NCBI GenBank assembly: GCA_025677815.1
Contig: JAIXMP010000007.1
Coordinates: forward strand, 372,001-436,000
Length of the DNA stretch: 64,000 nucleotides
Direction of reading: 5' to 3'
Source: Phascolomyces articulosus
Lineage: Eukaryota; Mucoromycota; Mucoromycetes; Mucorales; Lichtheimiaceae
Of the stretch, positions 25,501 to 37,067 are shown piece by piece (the stretch's first letter is position 1; each line of letters opens with the position of its first letter). The position numbers and the translations under genes were made by a program. The notes beneath the pieces are model-generated. The model had not been told where the DNA came from. It searched no databases and saw nothing but the letters and a program-made list of their open reading frames with translations.

Positions 25501-25610
25501 AATCATATTGGTATTTTTTATTAACTTGACTCCAATTACTAAATAGTAAATGTCGAAAGTGGTATAATTGCTTATTTCTATACATTATTAAATTGTAGTT
25601 TGCTGTATTA
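22555..25610. other. 3-kb intergenic region with a possible short spliced relic
   Basis: Mostly AT-rich with no clear gene. It includes a (TA)n run at about 24125-24144, an inverted T10/A10 run at about 23709-23729, and the coding-like stretch at 24570-25205 described separately. It also contains the promoter region of the Rab gene. Confidence 0.4.
24580..25202 (-). pseudogene. Possible short spliced gene or relic (unassigned)
   Basis: Reading the minus strand from ATG near 25188, MTFIPTG joins over a GT-AG intron in phase to DDKLESEVTLGKITSALY, then poly-Lys from a 16-A tract, then RMINPDKNCYLME before a GTAAAT donor. A further acidic coding-like stretch (DVDKEEEEQEEEQTRRFDIL, then GITECIG before GTAAG) lies at about 24645-24565, but its frame does not connect in phase with the preceding exon. 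Composition and splice sites look gene-like. The broken phase and the homopolymer suggest either a decayed gene or an exon I could not place. The family is not recognised. Confidence 0.25.
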
Positions 25611-28486
25611 TTAATTACTATGACTATCATCATCCGAATCTTGGCTTTGTTTTCGTGTACTGGTCCACTTGGCTCGGCCTTTCTTTGTCCATATTAATAG
25701 TCCAAAGCCGAGAAAGATAATTCCTGCGCACATACTGAGAAGTGGACCATTTCCCATTGTAGACTGAAGATCCGAAGCAACGAGAGCACCAACGCCTCCC
25801 ATACAAAAACGTATAAGATTATTACAAGCTATAAAACGAAGTCCGTTATTATATTGTTTTAGCAATAGTTATTGAAATATATATGTCAATTTAGTAAATT
25901 ACATATTTGACAAATAAAATAAATGTATACACCGACAAAAAAAATCATATTGTTTTATACTCTACCTGCAGTGGACGCACTATATTTTGGATAACATTCG
26001 ACTAAATAAACTGTGAGGATAATGGATGGAACAATCAAACTTGCAAATGCTAATTACGCAACGAAGGAAAGATGCTTGAATTGTTAGTTTAAAAAATAGA
26101 GGTACTGGAAAGAATATATAAAGAAACTATATATATACCAAAGAAAAGCGCAACAAGTCCGTATGCAAAATGGACGTTCATATTTGTACACCAACCGTAG
26201 GCAACGATGCTAAGAATGAGAACAATAGTGGAAGTGATAAAAATTGGATAATTCAACCGGCGTTCAGGGTATGCTTTGAGTCCTTTTTTAACATCGGCTG
26301 CATAAAGTTTGTCAGAAGCTGTTCCGGCTATTGCACTGCCTGTAATACCACCTAGGGCACCTGGTAAATAACAAAGGCCTACAATTCCTGCACTAAACCC
26401 ATATTGATTTGTATATATCCAAGTCATGTTGGTATTGATAATGTAAAATGTAAAGTATCTAAAGTATATTTATGTAGATAATCCAAACAAACAAAAATGA
26501 CACACGTTTAGCATAATATTATTAATATATAAAAAAGACTATCTTCCAAAACACACAGAGCAATAGAAAGTATAGTATAGCTTACAAAAATCCAGAATAC
26601 ACGGCAGGTAGAATAATGTTTCCATTTCGTACTAGCTTAATAGCAGATAATGGATTTACGTGTTTTCGTTTTTTCTTGTTAATTACTTTCTCTGTTTTTG
26701 CCAGCACCGCAGAATCTTTTTGTTCGGATGCTATTATTTCTTTTGTCATTGCTATTGGTAATTCGGATATATCGGTTTTTCGTAGCGATTCAGGTAATGC
26801 AAACAACATCACAATCCAGATACAAAACGAATATATTGCAATACATGCAAAAGTACTTCGCCATCCAAGTCCTTCAGTGAGATAACCACCTATCACGGGT
26901 CTAACATGGATTAACGTATTTATTTATATATTAGAAACAAAATGGCTTTCAATTGAAAATATAAAATATGCATGAAAGTATATACGTATACTTTTAATTC
27001 AAATGCAGAAGCAATAGGAAGACATAAAAAAGAATGAACACTCACGCAATCGCAGGTACAACAAGGGGTGCTGAAACAAACCAGGAATACGCTTTCCCAC
27101 GTTCCTCTGGTCCATAGATATCTGACAAAATTCCTGTACCAACGGTTAAGATCTGATAAAAAAAATGCGATATGGTTATTATCAATTAGAGCACTGTTCT
27201 AATATAATAAAATTGTCTATATGTGCTTGATATTATAAAAATAATTTGTATCTTTTTTTATTTGCAATAAAATTGAAAACACATACCGAACAGCCACCAA
27301 CGGCACTCATAATTCGAAATACAATAAGCATAGCAATATTGATAGATACGGCACAGCATACGTTTCCTATGACTGCAATGAATATAGAAATCAAATAGAT
27401 ACGTCGACGGCCTAGTAAAATCAACACAAACACATTATGAGTAAGTTTTGAACATTTAAAATCATCTCTACCATGTCGAGATATATTTTGTTTAATAACA
27501 ATTACCATAAACATCACTATATGACGCCCAAATAATAGGCTAATGTATACATTTTTTTTAAAAAAAAGATTCATATATAGTTAAAATCAATGTGATATAA
27601 AATAATAGCCAAAATTTTTTTCAACATGTATTATTCAAACGAATCATCTCTGATAAAGAATTGCCGAGAAGAAAGGGGAAACTTACAACCGAGGCGTTAA
27701 AAAACACATAGATAGAAGCTATACAAGATTGTACCACAGATTAATGATCAAAAACAGAAAAATTATAGTATAGTTGTTAAGATATAATGAAAGAGTGCAA
27801 GTGAGATGATTTTGCCATATACGTACTAGTGGCGGCATTGATGGCTGTTTCGGTGGTTTGGAGATCTTTTTGCATAGTCGGTAACGCTGGAAACTATTTT
27901 GTTTCATCAAGAATATAATTATAATTTTAGTATTTAAAAAAGATTAATAAAATTCTTATTGTATACCACATTTTTATAACTTACTGCAATAGTTGTTGCT
28001 AATGGAGTACTAATCGTTTACCCAACCATTAGCATTTAATTTTAATGGAATATCCTTTTAATTTAGATATATAAAGAAAAAAATTACCTACACAATAGCG
28101 GCAAACATCATTTGGATCATTATCAATCGCTTTTTTGGTGCTGGAAAATTACGTGGATCGATATTTGGTTCATTTCTTGCAATACGACGTTTCAGTTTGT
28201 ACCATAATTGAGATATTCCCGTGATTGATTGCTGATTATGATTGTACTTATTAATTGTAATATGATCCTCTAATTCGCCACCTCTTTCATCTTTATTACA
28301 AGTAGTAATTGACCAAATATCTTGGCTGGAATGCTCATGTTCGTTGGAAGAAGATGGTGGATGATGATGTTCCATGATCTTGTTATCATTACTATCGTTT
28401 TCTTTCTCTATTGTACAAATAACGTCAATTTCTTGTTGATGAACAGTTTCGCCATCACTATCATGTTCTTTTTGTTGCTGTGCCAT
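25611..28486 (-). CDS. MFS multidrug/polyamine-type transporter (DHA1, 12 TM)
   Basis: Eleven exons join in phase into about 575 residues. An unusually long cytosolic N-terminus (about 130 residues, acidic, His- and Ser-rich) precedes the first membrane segment. Family landmarks: TPLATTIAFPALPTMQKDLQ in TM1 and the following loop, the motif-A region PIIWASYSDVYGRRR between TM2 and TM3, FRIMSAVGG in TM4, GILSDIYGPEERGKAYSW, and PVIGGYLTEGLGWRSTF in TM5 and the following loop, the antiporter-type motif region. A basic central loop with KKKRKHVNP precedes the second half, and the protein ends in a short Ser/Asp-rich tail. DHA1 proteins export drugs, polyamines or similar small molecules against protons, usually at the plasma membrane. 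The substrate cannot be told from sequence. The exon 1 donor is read as GT|GTAGGT, the only choice that keeps the frame. Confidence 0.92.
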
Positions 28487-28647
28487 AAATAAATCCTTTA
28501 CAAATACAAATAGGAGAAAGGAACAAAAAGAAAGAAGAGCAATTATCTTGAAACCGAGGTATTATTAGTAGAAAGATAGAAGCTGTTACTTCTGTGTGTC
28601 AAAAAAAAGCAAGGGAAAAAGAAATCCCTTTTGTTTCCTTTTTTTAT

Positions 28648-28851
28648 TTAAAAGTATTCTTGATCTGGACCACCACTTCCTAACAATAGACATATATGCC
28701 AAGTATTTTTTTCGACGTGGGAATTAGGATTGGTGATCAAAAGCCAAATAGCAAATAAAAATGAAGCAACGATTAAAAGAGGATGCACTTTATCATCCAG
28801 TTGAGAATTTATTTGGCGCCTTTTGAATATACTCTCAAATGAATATTTCAT
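28648..28851 (-). CDS. Small single-pass membrane protein, hypothetical
   Basis: The 67-codon intronless frame begins MKYSFESIFKRRQINSQLDD. It then has one clear membrane segment (LLIVASFLFAIWLLI, residues about 25-40) preceded by basic residues, and ends GSGGPDQEYF. The composition is less biased than the surrounding spacer and the topology is tidy, so a real small gene is plausible. It lies 160 bases upstream of the MFS gene on the same strand. I do not recognise the family. Confidence 0.4.
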   Translation of the reverse strand: MKYSFESIFKRRQINSQLDDKVHPLLIVASFLFAIWLLITNPNSHVEKNTWHICLLLGSGGPDQEYF

Positions 28852-29255
28852 ATGTTAATAATGTTTGAAGGATGCATAAAAAAACTAATAATAATTGTAC
28901 TTTTTGGTGAATGTTCAAAAATGACGCGATAGACAATAGCAAATCAGGGCTGAATTACCCCATATTTCTTTTTCGTTTTTCATAAAAAACTGACACACCA
29001 CAAGATTAATAGAAGACGGCGCGGATCGGGTTTCTTTTCCCTTGTGACACAAAAAGAGTGACCCGGAAGCTGTGTACAACGTGGCTCCCCACAACACAAC
29101 AGACTTTTTGATAGAATTCTATCCAAAATCAATAATGATTGATGAAATGGCTCCGCTACTTCTTTCTTGTCTGTTTCACTTTAAACTACATAATATATAG
29201 ACATGTCTTCACATGCTAACAGGGCAACACAAAAAGAATATAAACTTATCTTAGT

Positions 29256-29459
29256 TTAATGGATGCTTTTTATACTATATAATACATCATCATTATGAAT
29301 TTGTTTTATATATTTTAAAGTAAATTGCTGTATATAACATGGTTGAACGAAATCTTGTGAACGATCAGTGTCGGTGAAACCTTCACCAAAAAAAGTATTT
29401 CTCAAAAGATTTCTTTCAACCACATCCATGATCGAAAGACGGATCGTTTGCGTTCTCAT
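29256..29459 (-). pseudogene. Coding-like fragment, unassigned
   Basis: This 67-codon frame has balanced composition (MDVVERNLLRNTFFGEGFTD and on) in AT-rich surroundings. There is no recognisable domain, no adjoining exons and no membrane segment. It could be a small gene, a decayed exon or chance. Confidence 0.2.
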
Positions 29460-30279
29460 GTATATAGTATAGTAACAATCACATTATTGCTCAAAGGTAC
29501 ATTTTTCAACAATAAATAAGTAGCTGTATGATGGAACATACATTGTGAAATAGACAGGTGTTACATGAAAAAAAATTGCCAGGTATTTTATCATGGTAAG
29601 ATGTAGTATATGAATAACAAACACAGTAGTCATTCTCAGCGACCGTGAAAGGTCACAATAAGATGATTGTACTAATTTCATTACACAAAGTACTATGTGC
29701 ATTTTATTCAGGCAAAAAAGAGATTACATAAAATCCATTTTTATCCCATCCTTCATCAATTTTCTCCATCACTTTTGGTTATATAAAAAAGTTTTTTTTC
29801 CCAGTGTATCATATATTGCAATAAAAAACCAAGTGGAAACTTCAGTAGCGTTGGTTAAAAATATGATGTTAATATATAAATTTACTATTACTTTTTTATA
29901 ATGGACAAGAGTATAGACATGTGTATCAACAAAACAATCCATCCATCCGAACTACTGTTGTAGTGTATTATAATTATTATAATCAGGCACATAAATCACT
30001 TTGTGCCCAAGTAACAATTACAATATAAAGGAAACAATGCAGGAAACATGAAGGCACAAAAAGTGCATCCAGAGATGTGTAATTTTCAAGAAATATAGTA
30101 TATAAAATTCAACAAGACAACTCATAGTAGTGATGATGTAGTATTGAATAGTAATATGATGGCAAAAGCAGAGGTAGCCTTCTTGATTGACTTGGTTGGA
30201 TTGAACTTATATGGCTCTTTATATAAATAACGAATATATCATGCCAATACACAAACCTTTCCAAAACCGATAACAGAAA

Positions 30280-30750
30280 TCATCTCTACGAAAAACCTTG
30301 AATAGATTAGGATTGGGGGGAACAGAACTTTGGAGTTCATATTTTGACCCAATCTCTCACACTATCTCTGATCCTGAAAAAAAATACGATACTGCGTTGC
30401 GGAGTGTGAAGACTTCTTTAAATATGGTGGTATGTACTCTCATTGACATATATTAAATTGGGGAAAAGATCAAATGTTGATCCTGAAGAGGTAGTTTAAT
30501 AAGTAAATCCATACATTTTAGGCCAGGTCGCCCTAATCTGTAAAATAAACCAGATAAGGTGAGTATGCCCAAAATCGCTACAAGTCTCAAACAACTAGAC
30601 CGAATTTTTGCATTAGTCACTGGAGCACAGACTGGGTGCTTTAATTTTACATTATATGGAGAAGTAAAATTAGGCGCACCAAGAGCTAATCTTGATGGAT
30701 GTGGACGACAGCATATCCTTTTGTTACTATTGTTGGGGGAAAATCATTAG
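30280..30750 (+). pseudogene. Relic of a coding sequence, possibly transposon-linked
   Basis: From about 30283 a frame reads LRKTLNRLGLGGTELWSSYF, then DPISHTISDPEKKYDTALRS, to a stop near 30450. A second frame at 30559-30750 reads SMPKIATSLKQLDRIFALVT and on. The first part has the layout 'aromatic-D-P ... DPEK ... R' that I associate, from memory and weakly, with a high-copy protein family in Mucorales genomes. No start, promoter or splice sites support an active gene. Confidence 0.3.
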
Positions 30751-31119
30751 TCTCCTAATGTAATATATGGCGAATCTGAATTATCACATATGTTATGCTT
30801 TATATTTTTGGTGCATATTCTTTTATTAGAGTATGCCTCTCTGTATTAGCTTTTGTTCCTTTATTATTAAATGTGCACATTAGATAACGTATCCATTTCT
30901 TCAAATCTTTCAGTCCCTCTCCGTATAATTTTCAATTTTTAACTAGGACAAGGCCACCATTGACAACCAAGCGTTTCATGGGATACATTATTGAAGCATA
31001 AACAATGGTAATAGAATCAATAATTAGGAATAGAAATAGAATAAAGTAGTTGAACTTTTTATTACTTTTTTTTTTCTGAATAATGCACTACCACAAATTT
31101 CTCCCCCTTTGTATTTTTT

Positions 31120-33600
31120 CTACCACTTATTCTTTCCTTTCTTCTTTTTCTTTTTGTTCGATTGTCCAGAGCTTTTAGCAGGTGTGGATGGTTTAGGAGA
31201 TTCGGGTTTAGTATCAGTGTTAGTTTGAGTGTTTTCATCGGGTGATGATGCTTTTCCTGCACCACCAATATTGGCACTACCTGTGCCTCCAATTCCACCA
31301 CCAGCAACATAGGAGCCTTGAGGTCCTTTACCAAGAGCCTTTTTGCTTTTACCCTTGGCTTTATATGTTGATCGTTCTCGAGCTGGAATCCATCGTTCGG
31401 GATCAGGTGTTTTGCTTTCATCATATTCTTTAGGAAGCAATGGTTTTCTCTTCTTTTTCGTCTTTGGTTTAGTAGCACGCGCTCTAATTTTTTTAGAATG
31501 AAAGAAAAGTAAATAAATGAATTTTTCTCAGTTCCATCAATAAACTTCCCTTTCCCAAAATTTATATATCTATTACCTGTCATGTTGTTTTTTAACATAA
31601 CCACGCTTGACACCAGGAACGGATCGTTCTAATGCGGCAATGTCCAAATGATCCAATGCAATGGCGGGAAGAGCATTACCATATTGTTCCGCTTTGGCAG
31701 GATCCACTTCAATATAAGCAGAAATTAAACCAGCAATAGCTTGAGCATCAGTTGGATCGGCCTTGACCAATTCTTCAAAATCAGATGCTGCTTCGCTATA
31801 ACGTCCGGTCTGAAGTTTGAAGGAAGCTGTTTGTTTCATGATCGAAGTGGGGGCATTGGAAGCAAATTCCTTGTCTGTCTTCCAATATGCAGATGCTTTA
31901 TCCAATGTTTCCATGGCCTTTTCCGACTGTCCCGTTTGTTCATACAACCAAATCAAAAGAGCAATAATGGCGGGCTGATAATATTCCTTTTTGTTGTTCT
32001 TTTCATCAAGCATGGAGAGATAGGATTCAAGTGTCGCTAATGCAGCAGCGGGGCGGGATTGTAACAACTGTAATTGAATAGTAGCAAATCGTAAAGCAAG
32101 TGACTTGGGGTTCTTGTCGGCATACTTTTTCAATTCTTCAACAGCAGCTTCAGCTTTGTGTTGTTGATAGGTGGCAGCAGCTAATACAAGGTAAAGCGTC
32201 TCGTTTTCGGGGTACTTTTGAATTAATCGTTGAGCTAAATCTCTGCATGCATCGTACTATATATGAAAAACATATCCAAAGTATTACGAGAATGTTTAAT
32301 CTAATGTATAAAGAAAGTAATATAGGAATAACCCTCTCTTTTGCTTTTACCTTGTTCATGTATAAATGCAACAAAGATTCGTTCATGGATATCACTCTTT
32401 TTTGGTATCGCTTTAAACGAGCATCAGCTTCTTTCCCTGTGGCAGTCTTGATTTTCTTTGCAGAATCTTGAAGATCTTTCTTTTGACGAAGAGCCACCAC
32501 GTTATTGGAGATAATTGCATTGACACTCACATCATCGACACTATTATATTTATCGGTTATGTTAGATTTCTCTTTACTCTTCTCCATAAAAGATAAACCA
32601 ACCCATAATTGTACAGATATATCGTCATGTCTCCCATTATATATTTACCCAGAATCAATCACAGATTGATATATTTCCATAGCTTCTTCAGCACGTCCTT
32701 GTCGTTGATAAGTATAAGCCAATTGAGTTGCAATCACTGCCAATTCTTCATCAATTTCTTCTTGAGGTGTGTCTTGTTCCGTTAATCTATCATGGCAGAC
32801 CTCTATTATATATATATATTTATTTTACAAACAATAAACACCATGTAAACAAATGTTAATCATGATCATCATAGTTAAACTTACTTCGTGCTGATTCAAG
32901 TTGTTTACGAGCTTCATCCAGTTGTCCACAAGCCAAATGTAATGATGCAGCATTATAAGCGACTTCATATTGAGATGTCTCGATCACTGTATTTGTTTCA
33001 GCTGATTTTTCAGAAAATGCCAAACCCATTTTAGCCGCTAATAAATTGACTTGGATTTCATCATATATATGATCACTCTTGTTTGTTTTGTCAAGGAGAC
33101 CTTGATAAATTTTGATAGCTTCTTTATAATTATCTTGAGCATATAACTTTCGAAGTAAAAAAAAAATAATGTCAGCAAAAATAATAATAATAAATAGTCG
33201 ATCGTTTTAGTAGCTTAATATCAATGGAGGTGATATTAGACAAACTTACCAATTGAGCTTCCAAAAACAAAAGACTTTGATCAGGTTGTTCTCGTTTTTG
33301 CTTAACCTCCTTTAATAATTCAAGAGCAGGTTGTAATTGATTGGTTCGATAATAACAATAAATCTTTTCAATAGCCAAACTGTCGTCGTCTTTAAATTTA
33401 CGCGCAATAAGTGACAACGCGTTAGTGTATTGACCGAGACGAATTAATGTCACCACTTTGCATTTCAAAGCTAATTTATTGTTGGTCTCCAGCTTTATAA
33501 TTTGGTCACAAAGTTCCAAACTGCGTTCATCTTGACCCGATTGAGTTGTCTTTTGGAGTTGGCTGAACAGGCTCGAGACTTGATCGCCCGATGATGCCAT
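31120..33600 (-). CDS. SRP72: Signal recognition particle subunit SRP72
   Basis: Six exons join into about 660 residues, matching the family (about 650-670). The first ATG gives MASSGDQVSSLFSQLQKTTQ. TPR repeats fill about residues 10-540 (for example DERSLELCDQIIKLETNNKL and GRYSEAASDFEELVKADPTD). The diagnostic RNA-binding domain follows: KPKTKKKRKPLLPKEYDESK, then TPDPERWIPARERSTY, which is the conserved SRP72 motif 'KKRKPrLPKnYDP..tPDPERWLP.RERS.Y'. A Gly/Ser and Lys-rich tail ends KKKKKKGKNKW. SRP72 binds SRP68 and the SRP RNA in the cytosolic particle that targets nascent secretory proteins to the ER. It is divergent from the DPB4-like gene, with 202 bases between the start codons. Confidence 0.97.
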
Positions 33601-33802
33601 CTGTATAAAGTATTTATAGGTTAGGGGATAATTTCGTTGTTCAAAGAAAAAAGACGAGTTTGAAAGAATAGCATACCACCTATCTCCATTTAAAGGGTAC
33701 GTGACGGCCTTGATTTTATCCTTTTTTTTTTGTTCTACACCACAGACAGACACGTCTCTTTTTTCTTTTTTACTGTTTACGCGACTCTGTCAACATATAA
33801 AA
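33601..33802. promoter_or_regulatory. Bidirectional promoter region (SRP72 / DPB4)
   Basis: 202 bases lie between the two divergent start codons. The region contains a run of ten T on the plus strand and CT-rich patches. No specific factor site is claimed. Confidence 0.6.
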
Positions 33803-34653
33803 ATGTCATCGATCGAAGATAATGAACTCCCAAAAGCTAATATTTCTAGAGTATTAAAAACTGCGGTAAGTTTTAGCCTTCTTTTCAATCATACACATGT
33901 TTCTTTAGTCTTGTACCCAAACCATGTCCTTTTGTTTGAATATTAAACTTTATATAGCTTCCACCAGGAACAGCATTACAAAAAGAAGCTAAAGTTGCTG
34001 TTAGTAAGGCAGCAACAGTATTTATAAACTACTTAAGCACCGTGTAAGCAACAATCGTATAAATCTATACAGCCCTACTAGTTCATTACATTTTTTAACT
34101 AATATATTATTATTATTTTAATAACTAGAGCGAACGATACTGCCAAATCAGCAAATCATAAAACGATCAGTGCACCCGATGTGTTCAAAGCAATGGAAGT
34201 ATTAGAATTTGATGACTTGATACCAGCATTAAGAGAATCGTTCACAGGTATATCCCTTAGCTATTTTATTTTTCTATATAGACTCTTTGATTTACTGAAT
34301 ATAAGTTGCCATAATTTCACTCAACTTATTTCTATGCACACCTACATTTGGAAAATATAGTCTTCCAACAATTACAATCGGATAAAAAGCAAAAAAAGAA
34401 AGAGAAAAAAGCTGAAGAAGAGAATGCAGCATCAACGACAGCAACACCCGATGATGATACACGAGGAACAAAACGAAGTGCTGATGACGATGACGAAGAT
34501 GATGACGATGAAGATGGAACACCTGGCCCAAAGAAACAAAAGAATGGCGATGATGAAGAAGACGACGAAGATGAAGACGATGAAGATGAAAAAATGGCAG
34601 AATTATCAGATTCACCTAATGATAAAAGTAGGGAAGGCACTGCCGAAGAGTAA
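33803..34653 (+). CDS. DPB4: DNA polymerase epsilon histone-fold subunit (Dpb4/POLE3-like)
   Basis: Four exons: 33803-33865, about 33958-34044, about 34130-34247 and about 34362-34653. They give roughly 185 residues. The histone fold occupies residues about 8-100: [20 protein letters not shown], then [40 protein letters not shown] and [20 protein letters not shown]. This matches POLE3/Dpb4 closely, including the 'L.P.A.I.R..K.ALP' start. A Lys-rich stretch ([13 protein letters not shown]) leads into an extremely acidic tail with a short basic motif GPKKQKN. By family it pairs with a Dpb3/POLE4 partner in Pol epsilon and in CHRAC/ISW2-type remodelers and handles histones H3-H4. The acidic tail is longer than in most relatives. 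Confidence 0.95.
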
Positions 34654-35280
34654 AAAAAAAACATTCATCCACCCATCGATCTAATCAGTCCATTTTACAT
34701 ATATAACTCATACACACGCAAAAACGTACATATTTCACACCATATCTGTCATCCGTTCACAATAACAAAATGAATACGATCTTACTGTTTCCTCCCTTTC
34801 CTCCCTCCCATCTTCTTTCTTATAACCCCCCACACTCCCAAAGCAACCATTAAAGTTTTTTTTTTCCATCTTTTCTTACTCCCTCGACCACGTTTTATCT
34901 GAATATCAACGAACAACATTTAAAAATATTAAAAAACGTTTTTTTATGATAATGGAAGGGAAGACAGATTTAGATACATCTAAAGTGGCGGTGGATTATC
35001 GTTTTAAAGGGGTACACTATCAAAATGTATCCATGGAAATCAATCACAAATATACATGTAAATATAAGACTATTGATATAGATATGCGACAAAGAAGAGA
35101 AAACGAGATGCTTTTTATTATTATATGAAATTTTTTTCCAAGGACATTTTTTGGATGTATATGAAGAGGATAATATAAAGTAAAATTATATGATAGGATG
35201 GGGTTTTGGACATAAACTATATTTATACGGTATGGTACTGGTAATATATGAATGATTTGAAAGTAGGGCTTCATTTTTTT
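34654..35280. other. Intergenic, convergent 3' flanks
   Basis: CT-rich and AT-rich spacer between the DPB4-like gene and the C2H2 gene. No exon is supported. Confidence 0.5.
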
Positions 35281-36216
35281 TTATGAGAAATTTCTATTAG
35301 CAGGCGCAATAGGTACAACGCCCATCATTTGAGTTCGCTTCTTGCTTGGCCGCTCCCAGCCTATACGATGAACACGCATATGTCGTCGCATATTGCTCTG
35401 AACACTAAACCGTCGACCACAACCAGGCTCTGGACAATCAAAAGGCTTTTCACCTGTGTGTGAATATATATGAATGCGAAGTGATGATGGTCTTGAAAAT
35501 CCCTTCTGACAATATGAACATTTATATTTTGCAGGTGCATTGGGTGACGATGCTGAAGATGATGTCGGAGAAGATGATGTATTATGATGTTGATGCGTAT
35601 GATTTGTTGTTATGACTTCATCATCTCGAGAACTACCTCCCTCACTTTCATAATCTTCTGTTGTTGGAGAAATACATGAAGTAGAAGCGGTAGTAGATGT
35701 GGAAGAAGATGGATCAAGTGCTGGAGGAAGAGGTGGTGGAGCAATCGATGAAAGCGGAGGATGATGAGCCATATATTCTGCTGCGTTGGTAGAGATGGCC
35801 CGTCGGTGTTGAATAATAGGGCGATGAGGATGATGTAAAGAAGCAATACGATGTGAAAGATAATTTGATAATTGTGGAGGAGGAGGTGCTGGCATCCGAT
35901 ACGTAAAGTCTGATAATGAACGTGAATGAGAAACCCTTGATGGCCTTCGTTCAGAATATGCATAAAAAGCACTTGTTGGACTACTGCTATTACTATTATT
36001 ATTATTATTATTATCGAATTCTGAAGAGAGATTTCGACGATGTCCTCCAACGAGATTAGGTCGATCTATTCAAAAAAGTAAAATAATTGGTGAGTTTTGG
36101 AGTTTTTGAAAATAAAGAAAAAAAATAGACGTTATATTTAATATTTTACCTAAGATGGGGCTCATTCCTTCGAGGATCGCTTTAAGTGGTGGCAACTGAG
36201 GTTTTTCCATACTCAT
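35281..36216 (-). CDS. C2H2 zinc-finger protein, two fingers
   Basis: Two exons join in phase: the first runs 36216-36149 (MSMEKPQLPPLKAILEGMSP) and the second from about 36068 to 35281. They give about 285 residues. The middle is Ser/Pro/His/Asn-rich and likely disordered, with an RRPSRVSHSRSLSDF stretch that looks like a phosphorylation site region. Near the C-terminus are two fingers joined by the classical HTGEKP linker: CSYCQKGFSRPSSLRIHIYSH and CPEPGCGRRFSVQSNMRRHM. A basic patch (RPSKKRTQ) follows as a probable nuclear signal. The protein is a likely sequence-specific DNA-binding regulator; its targets cannot be inferred. The leader is rich in GA/CT tracts. Confidence 0.92.
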
Positions 36217-36881
36217 GTTTAGTAATATAAGAAAGAGAAGAAAAAAGAGAAAGAGAAAGAGAAAAAGATGTGTTTGAATAAAGAGAAGAAAGAAGGAAAA
36301 AGAAGTTGATTTTTTTGTTGAGGCTTTAAAAAAGAATAAACACTTTTTTTTACTATTCTCCTGGTACAAAAGGGCTCTGATGATCGTCCAGGCTCCAATT
36401 ATGCACGTATCTAAAAGGGTGTTTATATTAGTGTGTGTATGAGAAAAGAAGGGGGGAGGAGAGAAAGAGAGAGAGAGATGATGATGATGAAGAGAGGAAG
36501 GGGAGTATTCAAGTGTGTTAATAGTTATAGATTGGGGGAGGGCTGGGTGTTCGAACAAGGGCCTTCTTTTTCCCCTTTTATTTAGAGCGATCATCGGATT
36601 GCGCGTGAGTAATGATGATCGACGCTGCTCCTCCTCCTTCCACTCTCTTATAATGCTAATTTAAGTTGTAGTAAAAGTAAATACATTTGTTATTATTTAT
36701 ATTGTTACTAAGTGTGTCTCTTTTTTCATTTTCTCTTCCTCATATCAATAACAATAAGATTGTAATATGTTTAGTAATGTTTGATTAGTTCGACTATTAT
36801 TTTCGTATAACCATCATGTTGCAATCTCGATTTGAAATATAAAAAAGAAGGATAAAATAGCCCATTGTTTCAAACATGTGT

Positions 36882-37067
36882 TTAGCTGTTGTGTAATACA
36901 TTTTCGACATTTGGGGGGGGGGATAAGGCATTTCTATTTGTGGAACCTGGCAGGTTATCAGTTGTTCCGTTCCTTCGGTTCAAAATCCAATCTTGAGTAA
37001 GAGTGACATCAAATCCATTTAGTGCTACTTCTTCCATCACCTTCTTGATTATTGTCCTATCATTCAT
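36882..37067 (-). pseudogene. Coding-like fragment, unassigned
   Basis: 61 codons with balanced composition (IIKKVMEEVALNGFDVTLTQ, then DWILNRRNGT) are bounded by stops on both sides. It lies in a gene desert. It looks like an exon or relic of a mobile-element or regulatory gene. No family is assigned. Confidence 0.25.

Larger units (their letters stand above)
28852..31119. other. Intergenic with scattered coding-like relics
   Basis: No intact gene. Coding-like pieces occur at 29256-29459 (minus, contains NTFFGEGFTDTDRSQDFVQP) and at 30290-30440 and 30550-30750 (plus). They are not joined by good splice sites. See the separate entries. Confidence 0.4.

Noticed and set aside
34332..34664. Poly-Ser frame on the minus strand across the POLE3-like gene
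   Set aside because: It is the antisense of the Asp/Glu-rich tail (GAT/GAA codons read backwards as TCA/TTC) and has no independent support.
35610..36050. 146-codon minus-strand frame over the C2H2 gene
   Set aside because: Out-of-frame reading of the His/Ser/Pro-rich part of the zinc-finger gene. The fingers lie in the other frame.
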